From CAZXFA01 sp964640085 (GTDB lineage Bacteria > Actinomycetota > UBA4738 > HRBIN12), in the NCBI GenBank assembly GCA_964640085.1, contig CAZXFA010000010.1, positions 1 through 64,000 on the forward strand: DNA of 64,000 bases, given 5' to 3'. Shown here piece by piece: positions 57,439 through 64,000 of the stretch; positions within the stretch are counted from its first letter, which is position 1, and every line of letters begins with the position of its first letter. Both the position numbers and the translations under genes were made by a program. Under the pieces are notes generated by a model, which saw only the letters and a program-made list of their open reading frames with translations, was not told where the DNA came from and ran no database searches.

Positions 57439-58563
57439 ATGGCTGGTGGAGAGGTCGTCCTCGTCGATCTGGTCAAACGCTTCGCTGACGTGACCGCCGT
57501 CGACGGGATCGACCTGGACATGCCGCCCGGTGAGTTCTTCTCGCTGCTGGGTCCCTCGGGCTGCGGGAAGACGACCACCCTCCGGCTGATCGCTGGGTTC
57601 GAACGACCGGACGAAGGGCAGATCCTGCTCGACGGGGTCGACATGGCCCAGACGCCGCCCCACAAGCGCAACGTGAACACCGTCTTCCAGAACTACGCGC
57701 TGTTCCCTCATCTCTCGGTGGCCGATAACGTCGGGTTCGGCCTGCGGTACAAGGACGTCACCAAGCAGGAGGCGCGGAAGAAGATCGCCGAGGCGCTCGA
57801 GCTGGTGCGCATGTCCGGGCTCGAGCGACGTCGGCCATCGCAGCTGTCGGGTGGCCAGCAGCAGCGCGTGGCGTTGGCGCGGGCGCTGGTCCTGAACCCG
57901 GCGGTCCTCCTGTTGGACGAGCCGCTCGGGGCGCTGGACGCCAAGCTGCGCAAGGCCCTGCAGATCGAGCTCAAGGCCCTCCAGGAAGAGGTGGGCGTCA
58001 CGTTCGTCTACGTGACCCACGACCAGGAGGAGGCGCTCACGATGTCCGACCGCCTCGCCGTGATGAGCAACGGCCGGGTCGAGCAGGTCGGCACCCCATC
58101 GGAGGTCTACGAGGAGCCCACCACCACCTACGTGGCCGACTTCCTCGGCGTCTCGAACCTGATGGACGCGCATGCCGACGGGGCCGACACGCGGGGTCAC
58201 GCGAAGCTCCGGCTGGGCGAGTTCGATCTCTCGGCCGCCCGCGGCGACACCGACGCGCTCGGCGCCGTGAAGGTGGTGATCCGCCCGGAGCGGGTCCACC
58301 TGGAGGAGGCGGGATCCGGCGGCGAGAACCGCGTGCCCGGCATGGTCGAGCGGGTCGTGTACGTCGGCTCGACGATGCAGGTCATCGTGCACCTGGCCCC
58401 CGGGCAGACCCTCCAAGCATGGATCCAGAACCGTGGCGAGGGGTTGCCGTACGCCCAGGGGCATCCGGTGGCGGTGCATCTCCCCGCCGAGGCGCTCCGC
58501 ATCTTGACCGATACGATCCCCGCGGCGCCGATCGAGCAGGACGACGGCGCCGCGGTCTCGTAG
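57439..58563 (+). CDS. potA: Spermidine/putrescine ABC transporter ATP-binding protein
   Basis: A 374-residue ATPase: Walker A GPSGCGKTTT, Q-loop VFQNYALFPHLSV, signature LSGGQQQRVALARALV, Walker B LLLDEPLGALDAKL, and H-loop YVTHDQEEAL. A C-terminal TOBE domain (VVIRPERVHLEE, then VYVGSTMQVIVHL) follows, typical of PotA/FbpC. It energises the PotB-PotC channel encoded convergently at 58570-60431. ATG 57439 is set by a nearby -10. Transcribed apart from the permeases, so subunit levels may be tuned separately. Confidence 0.93.
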   Translation: MAGGEVVLVDLVKRFADVTAVDGIDLDMPPGEFFSLLGPSGCGKTTTLRLIAGFERPDEGQILLDGVDMAQTPPHKRNVNTVFQNYALFPHLSVADNVGFGLRYKDVTKQEARKKIAEALELVRMSGLERRRPSQLSGGQQQRVALARALVLNPAVLLLDEPLGALDAKLRKALQIELKALQEEVGVTFVYVTHDQEEALTMSDRLAVMSNGRVEQVGTPSEVYEEPTTTYVADFLGVSNLMDAHADGADTRGHAKLRLGEFDLSAARGDTDALGAVKVVIRPERVHLEEAGSGGENRVPGMVERVVYVGSTMQVIVHLAPGQTLQAWIQNRGEGLPYAQGHPVAVHLPAEALRILTDTIPAAPIEQDDGAAVS

Positions 58564-58569
58564 CGCCTC

Positions 58570-59505
58570 TCAGAACTCCCAGCGGGACAGCGACTCCACG
58601 CCGCCGGCCACCGTCGGATCGCGCCGACGGAACAGCCGGAGCGACAGCCCGGCGACCGTGACCGCGACGAGGGTGGCGAACAGCATGAGGCTCGCCAGTG
58701 CGTTCAGGGCGGGCGACGGCGCGAGCCGGGCCGTCGAGTACAGACGCACGGGGATCGTCACGCTGCTCTGGCCGGACACCAGGAACTGGCTGATCACGAA
58801 GTCGTCGATCGACAAGGCGAACACGATTGCGAACGCGGCGAAGATGGCGGGTGCCAGCATCGGGAGCAGGACCCGTTTGAGCGCCTCGAGTTGCGAGGCG
58901 CCCAGGTCCATCGCGGCCTCCTCGTACTGCCGACCGATCGCGAACAGGCGTCCTCGGATGATGATGACCACGAACGAGATCGAGAACGTCACGTGCCCCA
59001 GGAACTGGGCCCAGGTGCCGAACGGCACGAAGTCGTACATGTGGGCGAACACGAGGAACAGTGCCACGCCCATCACGATCTCTGGCGTGACGAGCGGGAA
59101 CAGCATCAGGAAGTTCGCCGGCTTGGCCCCTCGTCCGCGCCAGCGGGCCAGGCCGATCGCGAGCGCGACGCCGATCGGCGTGGCCACGAGCATCGTGAGC
59201 GCGGCCAGGCGCAGGCTCTGGAGCAGGGCCAGCCACAGGGACGGGTCGTGCAGGACGGAGAGGTCGGGGTCCCCCGTGTACCAGCGCAGCGAGAACCCCT
59301 GCCAGACGCTCCGCGACCGCCCCGCGTTGAACGAGAACTGGACCGCGATCACGACCGGGGTGAGCGACCAGACGATGTACCCGACGGTGATCAGCACCAA
59401 GAACCGGGGCCGGTTCCACGGATTCGCGAACCACCCGCGGATGCGTCCGGCGATCGTCGTCCGCGGGGCGGTGACGACCGTGGCCGCGCGCGCGTCGACG
59501 GTCAC
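58570..59505 (-). CDS. potC: Polyamine-type ABC permease
   Basis: A 311-residue permease with six TM helices and the EAA loop EEAAMDLGASQLEALKRVLL. The first helix is VLITVGYIVWSLTPVVIAV, and LAALTMLVATPIGVALAIGL opens the core domain. It forms the channel with PotB. GTG 59505 overlaps the stop of the preceding permease by four bases. The gene ends seven bases before the stop of potA on the other strand. The first 30 residues (VTVDARAATVVTAPRTTIAG) are a short cytosolic extension. Confidence 0.9.
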   Translation of the reverse strand: MTVDARAATVVTAPRTTIAGRIRGWFANPWNRPRFLVLITVGYIVWSLTPVVIAVQFSFNAGRSRSVWQGFSLRWYTGDPDLSVLHDPSLWLALLQSLRLAALTMLVATPIGVALAIGLARWRGRGAKPANFLMLFPLVTPEIVMGVALFLVFAHMYDFVPFGTWAQFLGHVTFSISFVVIIIRGRLFAIGRQYEEAAMDLGASQLEALKRVLLPMLAPAIFAAFAIVFALSIDDFVISQFLVSGQSSVTIPVRLYSTARLAPSPALNALASLMLFATLVAVTVAGLSLRLFRRRDPTVAGGVESLSRWEF

Positions 59506-60431
59506 GTCACGGCCTCCCGGGTGGCGCGGGCCACGCTGATCAGGTAGTAGGTCATCAGCACCGCGACGAACAACATCAGGACGATGGTGAGCGCGGCGCC
59601 CTTCCCGCCTGCACTCGTGCTGCTCAGGATGAACAGGCTGATGTCGTTGCCGATCATCCGGGTGCGAGGCGACCCGGAGAGCAGATCCGGCGTGTAGTAG
59701 TCGCCGAACATGGGCAGCGTGATGATCACGGCGCCGGCGAGGATCCCCTGCTTCGAGAGGGGGAGCGTGACCCGCATGAACGCGCGGAACGGCCCGGCGC
59801 CCAGGTCCCGGGCCGCCTCGAGCACGTCCTTGTCGATCCGGTCCAGGGCCGCGTACAGGGGGAGGATGAACCAGGGGATGTACCCGTACACGAGCCCCAG
59901 GACCACGGTCTCGTGGTGGCCGGCCAGCCAGTTCCGCGGCTCTTGGAGGAGGCCGAACGCCATGAGTAGGCTGTTCATCTGCCCGTCGACGTCGAGCACG
60001 TTTACCCACGCGAGCATCCGCATCAGGTAGTTGATCCAGAACGGTGCCAGCAGGAGCAGGAGGAACAGACCCTTCCACCGCCCCGCCCGACGGGCGACGA
60101 AGTAGGAGACGGGGTAGCCGATCAGGATGCACAGGCCGCTGGCGGCGACCACGTACGCGATCGTCCGCAGGAAGGTCGGCCCGAGCGGCCCGCCGAAGAT
60201 GTCTCGGAACACGTCCCCGAACACCGAGGGATCCCAGTAGTAGGGATTGAACTCGGGGACCGCCGACAGGAAGATCGGATCCAGCCGGCCCATCGCGACC
60301 GCGAAGATCGCGTAGAAGGGCATGACGAACAGGAGCAGCAACCACAGGACCCCCGGGACCGACAGGCCCTTCCACAGCGTCGGATGCTCGCCGACGATCC
60401 CGGTCCGCGCGACGATCCTGCTCCCGGCCAC
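59502..60431 (-). CDS. potB: Polyamine-type ABC permease
   Basis: A 309-residue permease with six TM helices (SVPGVLWLLLLFVMPFYAIF first) and the EAA loop LEAARDLGAGPFRAFMRVTL. It shows the PotB-type segments APFWINYLMRMLAWVNVLD and GAVIITLPMFGDYYTPDLLS. It pairs with the potC product. The start is GTG 60431, 53 bases after the stop of the binding-protein gene, so the three minus-strand genes form one operon. Confidence 0.92.
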   Translation of the reverse strand: MAGSRIVARTGIVGEHPTLWKGLSVPGVLWLLLLFVMPFYAIFAVAMGRLDPIFLSAVPEFNPYYWDPSVFGDVFRDIFGGPLGPTFLRTIAYVVAASGLCILIGYPVSYFVARRAGRWKGLFLLLLLAPFWINYLMRMLAWVNVLDVDGQMNSLLMAFGLLQEPRNWLAGHHETVVLGLVYGYIPWFILPLYAALDRIDKDVLEAARDLGAGPFRAFMRVTLPLSKQGILAGAVIITLPMFGDYYTPDLLSGSPRTRMIGNDISLFILSSTSAGGKGAALTIVLMLFVAVLMTYYLISVARATREAVT

Positions 60432-60484
60432 GGGCTCCTACCGGCCCCCGGTACCTTGCACGCGCCCTTGAGCCCCGTCCGTCG

Positions 60485-61816
60485 TCAGCCGGCCTGGACG
60501 CGCGACCAGGCGTCGAGCCACATGAGCTCGGCCTCGGGGGTTAGCTCGCGGGGGATGATCGCCATCGGCTGCTCGAAGTCCTCCTGCCGCACGATCGCGG
60601 AGGACAGCCACTCGGCTACCCACCCGTCGGCGACCAGCCCGTCGGGATCCAGACCGGTCTGCGGCGGCTGGTAGCCCACCCAGCCGAAGTTGTCCACGGC
60701 GTTCTTCTCCTCGAGCATGAAGTTCAGGAACGCGTGTGCGAGCACCGGGTTCTGTGCTCCCTTCACGATCGCCAGGCAGTCGTTGCCGATCAGGCCGCCG
60801 ACGGTCGAGCCCGACATGTTCGGCGGCCATGCGTACCGAGCCACGGCGGGATCGTCCCCCTCGGGGAAGTAGTAGGGGGTGGCGACCATGTCACCGGACC
60901 ACGCGTGGTGCAAGCCGAACTTGCCCTCCGGGAGCTTCGCATAGGCACCGTCGATCGTGAACCGCAGGTTCATCGTCCGCACCGCTTCCACGACCGCGTC
61001 CGCCGCCGCGGAGATCTCGGCCTCGCCCGCGCCGAACGGATCGGCAACGCCGTTCCGGGCCATCGCGGCGGCCAGCGTCTCCTCGAAGTCGTCGTACATC
61101 CCCGTGATGCCCTGGTACTTCGTGTTCCAGAACACGTCCCACGGGTTCGACGTCTCCACATCGGCCGAGTCGACCAAGTCGGTGCGCCAGCCGATCCCGG
61201 TTTGGTACACGGTGTACGGAACCGAATAGCGCGATCCCTGGTCGTAGAAGGGGTTGGCGAGCGTGGGCCACACGTTGGCCTGGAGGTTCGTCAGGTAATC
61301 GTGGTTCAGCGGCTGGAGCAGACGGCCGGCCACGATCTTGCCGATGTTCTCCGAGGTCGGGAAGAAGACGTCGACCTGGAGCTCGCCCGTCTGGAGCTTC
61401 CGGAACGCCTCTTCCATGTTGTAGAAGGTCGTGAGTTCGACCTCCACGCCGAACTCCTCACCGAACCGCCTGTAGACCCGTGGCCACAGGTAGTCGGCCC
61501 AGTTGTAGATCCGCAGGGGCCCGGCCTCGGGCTCGAGCCCCGAGGCGATCGGCGGGTTGTCGTCGAAGATCGGCTGCTCGACCGGGTTGTCCGGGGTCCC
61601 CACCAGGACGCCCGGGGTCTCCGGTCCCGTCTCGCCGCCGCCTCCGGTCGCGCCCGTCTGACCCGGTTCGACCGTCGTGTCCGGCTCCCGCTCGCCGCAC
61701 GCCGCCAGGATCGCGCTCAACGAGGGGAGCGCCACCGCCGCGCCCATGGACCTCCGCAGGAACTGCCGACGGTCGAGTCGGCTCCCCAGGAAGGGGTCTC
61801 GAGGGTGGTACGCCAT
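60485..61816 (-). CDS. potD: Polyamine-type ABC substrate-binding lipoprotein (Tat signal)
   Basis: A 443-residue exported binding protein. The N-terminus combines a twin-arginine motif (DRRQFLRRSMGAAVALP) and a lipobox (LSAILAACG), so it is probably exported folded and lipid-anchored. A Gly/Thr linker leads to the PotD-like domain: GPLRIYNWADYLWPRVYRRF, DVFFPTSENIGKIVAGRLLQ, SRYSVPYTVYQTGIGWRTDL and GGLIGNDCLAIVKGAQNPVL. The acidic pocket fits a cationic polyamine. A GGAGG site precedes ATG 61816. It opens the potD-potB-potC operon. Confidence 0.92.
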   Translation of the reverse strand: MAYHPRDPFLGSRLDRRQFLRRSMGAAVALPSLSAILAACGEREPDTTVEPGQTGATGGGGETGPETPGVLVGTPDNPVEQPIFDDNPPIASGLEPEAGPLRIYNWADYLWPRVYRRFGEEFGVEVELTTFYNMEEAFRKLQTGELQVDVFFPTSENIGKIVAGRLLQPLNHDYLTNLQANVWPTLANPFYDQGSRYSVPYTVYQTGIGWRTDLVDSADVETSNPWDVFWNTKYQGITGMYDDFEETLAAAMARNGVADPFGAGEAEISAAADAVVEAVRTMNLRFTIDGAYAKLPEGKFGLHHAWSGDMVATPYYFPEGDDPAVARYAWPPNMSGSTVGGLIGNDCLAIVKGAQNPVLAHAFLNFMLEEKNAVDNFGWVGYQPPQTGLDPDGLVADGWVAEWLSSAIVRQEDFEQPMAIIPRELTPEAELMWLDAWSRVQAG

Positions 61817-61914
61817 GTCATCTGCCTCCTCGGTCCGAGCGGGCGGGCGCGAGCCTTTGACTCAGGGTTCAAACCTTGCCACAGGCGACCGGGTCACCGC
61901 AAGGCAGCCCGCTC

Positions 61915-61945
61915 CTGAACCGCGCTTCAGCGTGGCCGGTATGAT
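61915..61945 (+). promoter_or_regulatory. Promoter with CTGAAC-N4-CTTCAG palindrome
   Basis: CTGAAC-CGCG-CTTCAG (61915-61930), one mismatch from a perfect palindrome, lies over the -35 position; TATGAT (61940-61945) is the -10, 9 nt before ATG 61955. The motif matches 55883-55898 before the aldehyde dehydrogenase. Confidence 0.55.
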
Positions 61946-61954
61946 GCAGCCCGC

Positions 61955-62788
61955 ATGGCCCCCTCGATCCCGGAATCGCCGCTGCTCGTCGAGGATCTCG
62001 GCCCGATCCGCCGGCTCACGCTCAACCGCCCCGCCTCCCTGAACGCGCTCAACGGCGAGCTGATGGACGCGCTGCTGGCCGCCATCGAGGGGTCCGCCGA
62101 CGATGGGTCGGTCCGCGTCGTGATCCTCCGCGGGGCGGGGCGGGCCTTCTGCGCCGGCTACGACCTCAACGAGGACGCCGCCGGTGGGCGGATGGACTCG
62201 GCCGAGTGGCACCGCGTGCTCAAGCACGACAACGATCGGATGCTGCGGATCTGGGAGCATCCGAAGCCCGTGATGGCCAGCGTCCACGGCTACTGCCTGG
62301 CCGGCGGGACCGACCTCATGCTCGCCTGCGATCTGGCCGTCGCCGCCGATGACGCGATGTTCGGGTACGTGGACGTCCGGTTCGGGTCCGGGGTGGTCTC
62401 GATGTTCCTGCCTTGGGTGGTCGGTGCCCGAGCCGCCAAGGAGCTGCTGCTCACGGGCGAGGACCGGGTTCCCGCCTCCGAGGCGCTCCGGTTCGGGCTG
62501 GTGAACCGGGTGGTTCCCCGGGACGAGCTCGACGCGGCCACCCTGGCGCTGGCCCAGGAGATCGCCAAGAACGAGCCTTGGGTCGTGCAGGCGACCAAGC
62601 GCTCGGTGAACCGGGCGTGGGAGGTGGCCGGGTTCCGCGAAGCGATGGAGGCCAACGTCGAGATCGACGTGATGATCGAGGCTGCGAACCTCCCGGCCCG
62701 GGACGACTTCCGCCGAATCACGCAGGAGCAGGGTCTCAAGGCGGCGATCGCCTGGCGAGACGCGCGGTACCGCGAGGGGAACCCGTGA
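61955..62788 (+). CDS. Enoyl-CoA hydratase/isomerase family protein
   Basis: A 277-residue crotonase-fold protein. It has RLTLNRPASLNALNGELMDA, the oxyanion-hole strands AGRAFCAGYDLNED and VHGYCLAGGTDLMLACDLAV, and FGLVNRVVPRDELDAATLAL. The usual catalytic Glu positions are not both obvious: the GYVDVRFGSGVVSMFLP stretch has Asp at that place, so hydratase versus isomerase or lyase activity is open. Its stop overlaps the start of the acyl-CoA synthetase gene (GTG 62785), which suggests one CoA-thioester pathway. Confidence 0.9.
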   Translation: MAPSIPESPLLVEDLGPIRRLTLNRPASLNALNGELMDALLAAIEGSADDGSVRVVILRGAGRAFCAGYDLNEDAAGGRMDSAEWHRVLKHDNDRMLRIWEHPKPVMASVHGYCLAGGTDLMLACDLAVAADDAMFGYVDVRFGSGVVSMFLPWVVGARAAKELLLTGEDRVPASEALRFGLVNRVVPRDELDAATLALAQEIAKNEPWVVQATKRSVNRAWEVAGFREAMEANVEIDVMIEAANLPARDDFRRITQEQGLKAAIAWRDARYREGNP

Positions 62789-64000
62789 CCGCTTGGGATC
62801 TCGGCGCGCTCCTCGCGCCGAGGTCGATCGCCATCGTCGGCGCCTCCGAGTCGCCCGATTCGTGGGCGCCCGAGATCCATCGCTCCCTCCGGCATCTCGG
62901 GTTCGACGGGGAGCTGTACCCGATCAACCCGAAGTACGACGAGGTCTGGGGACGACCGTGTCTCGGCGGGATCGCCGAGCTGCCGCCGGGCGGCGTCGAC
63001 CTGCTCGTGTTCGTGATCCCGGCCCGGGCGGTGGTCCGGATGATCGACGACTGTTCCCGAGCTGGGGTGCGCTCGATCATGGTCGTGTCCTCGGGGTTCG
63101 CCGAGGCGGGCGAAGGCGGGAAGGCGCTCCAGGAGGAGCTCCGAGGGGCCGCCCTCCGGAACCGGATCCCCATCCTCGGACCCAACGTGGAAGGGTTCGT
63201 GAACCACGTCGACGGCGTGGCACCGTACGGGACGACGCCGCCGCCCGAGCCGATCCCGGGCTCGATCTCGGTGATCAGCCAGAGCGGGACGGTCGCCTGG
63301 ACGATGGGACAGCTCGCCTCCGACCGCGGCGTGGGCCTGCGGATCCTGCTCGGCGTGGGGAACGAGGCGGTCCTCGGGCTCGGCGAGATGTTCGAGTGGG
63401 CCGCGGAGGATCGGCACACGCGGGTGGTCGCCTCCTACCTGGAGACGATGCGAGACGTGGAGGCCATCGGTCGCGGGCTCGATGCGCTCCGCGCGGCAAC
63501 GGTCCCCGTCCTCGTGTGCGCGCCCGCGGGTCGGAGCGAGGCCGCCCGGCGCTCGATCGTCGCCCACACCGGGGCGCTGGCGGGCAACACGGCCCTGCGC
63601 GACGCGTGGCTGGGCGGTCGGGGCGCGATCCTGGTCGAGGATCCGGTGACGATGTTCGAGGCCGCTGTCCTGCTCACGTACCATCGCAGGCTGCGGACGC
63701 ACGGTGTGGCGGCGGCGCTCCAGTCCGGCGGGGCCTGCACGTTGTTCGCGGAGGCCAGCGGAGCCCAGGCGCTCTCCCTCCCCGAGCTGGCGCCGGCGAC
63801 CAGGGCGAAGCTCCGACAGGCTCTGCCGCACTTCGCCTCGCAGAACAACCCGCTCGACGTCACGGGCCAGGCGGCGGTGGAGACCGAGATGTTCGCCGGC
63901 GCGCTCGAGGCGCTTGCCGAGGATCCACAGGTGGGCTTCGTGGCCTTCGACGCGTTCCCCCCTCGACTGGAGGACGAGGGGGTGTGGGCGGAGCCCGTGC
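62785..64000 (+). CDS. NDP-forming acyl-CoA synthetase, N-terminal part (3' end outside window)
   Basis: At least 405 residues of a CoA-ligase of the acetate-CoA ligase (ADP-forming)/PimA-type family. It has a CoA-binding Rossmann domain (LLAPRSIAIVGASESPDSWA, GFDGELYPINPKYDEVWGRP), then the succinyl-CoA-ligase-like domains with SISVISQSGTVAWTMGQLAS and SIVAHTGALAGNTALRDAWL, where the His is the phosphate carrier. The C-terminal ATP-grasp part is cut off by the window edge. GTG 62785 overlaps the enoyl-CoA hydratase stop, so the two act together on an unknown acid. Confidence 0.9.
   Translation, partial: MTAWDLGALLAPRSIAIVGASESPDSWAPEIHRSLRHLGFDGELYPINPKYDEVWGRPCLGGIAELPPGGVDLLVFVIPARAVVRMIDDCSRAGVRSIMVVSSGFAEAGEGGKALQEELRGAALRNRIPILGPNVEGFVNHVDGVAPYGTTPPPEPIPGSISVISQSGTVAWTMGQLASDRGVGLRILLGVGNEAVLGLGEMFEWAAEDRHTRVVASYLETMRDVEAIGRGLDALRAATVPVLVCAPAGRSEAARRSIVAHTGALAGNTALRDAWLGGRGAILVEDPVTMFEAAVLLTYHRRLRTHGVAAALQSGGACTLFAEASGAQALSLPELAPATRAKLRQALPHFASQNNPLDVTGQAAVETEMFAGALEALAEDPQVGFVAFDAFPPRLEDEGVWAEPV

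Noticed and set aside
61856..61873. GGGTTCAAACC near 61865 as a tRNA T-arm; TTTGA-N8-TCAAA as an operator
   Set aside because: No acceptor, D or anticodon stems fit around it. The weak 5-bp inverted repeat alone is not enough to call a site.

Overview
The window is 64 kb of very GC-rich (about 70%) bacterial DNA, densely packed with genes on both strands. It reads as an actinobacterial chromosome, probably from a deep-branching or uncultured Actinomycetota lineage. The support is the strong third-position GC, an F420-type luciferase-like oxidoreductase, many GTG starts in four-base overlaps (ATGA/GTGA), several small actinobacterial-type proteins and a recurring leaderless promoter (TANNNT placed 6-9 nt before the start codon). 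I saw no rRNA, tRNA, CRISPR array, phage or complete insertion sequence.

Layout. 1-10.3 kb: end of groEL, a drug-type MFS carrier fused to a cyclic-nucleotide-binding (CNB) domain, small conserved genes, an ABC exporter, a YHS-domain protein, YjbQ, a divergent GroES-like protein, a PrmC-like methyltransferase and an S9 peptidase. 10.3-16.4 kb: a MauE/TlpA redox pair; then a cyclic-nucleotide-flavoured block with a PqqD-M50-CNB-CNB membrane metalloprotease, a zinc protein, a 48-residue TKRQ-repeat peptide and a Crp-family regulator. CRP-consensus palindromes occur here, three of them in tandem at exact 24-bp steps. 16.5-20.7 kb: molybdenum-cofactor genes (moaA, a MogA-XdhC fusion) flanking an MttB-like methyltransferase. 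20.7-27.4 kb: a methyltransferase, a sulfatase, two tail-to-tail phospholipase C/acid phosphatase paralogues and a KamA-type radical SAM aminomutase. 27.7-34 kb: cold-shock protein, transketolase, adenine deaminase, TrhA, DEAD-box helicase and a decayed PAS fragment. 34-45 kb: a cupredoxin beside a two-component system, threonine catabolism (tdh-kbl), a TetR/MMPL divergent pair, an LLM oxidoreductase and AlkD. 45.2-47.3 kb: a zone of gene decay (a DAO oxidoreductase and an alpha/beta hydrolase, both with several frameshifts). 47.4-55.2 kb: a PAP2 phosphatase, then a minus-strand region with a TetR-controlled MMPL exporter and a four-gene overlapping operon built around a 902-residue PEP-synthase/rifamycin-phosphotransferase-like enzyme. 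55.5-64 kb: aldehyde dehydrogenase, a polyamine-type ABC importer (potA facing potD-potB-potC), an enoyl-CoA hydratase and a truncated NDP-forming acyl-CoA synthetase.

How parts work together. Four CNB domains (MFS carrier, two in the metalloprotease, Crp regulator) keep the G-E...R-[ST]-A cassette that grips the cyclic nucleotide phosphate. The Crp recognition helix keeps the R-E-x3-R spacing that reads GTGA in E. coli CRP, which fits the local TGTGA-N6-TCACA sites. The TetR gene at 55 kb and the MMPL gene behind it share the operator TGACTG-N6-CAGTCA, a simple export switch. ALDH and enoyl-CoA hydratase promoters share a CTGAAC-N4-GTTCAG-type palindrome. Most promising for new biology: the tandem CRP-site array with its TKRQ peptide and PqqD-M50-CNB protease, and the coupled operon 48080-51961. 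All function calls come from reading motifs; no database search was run.
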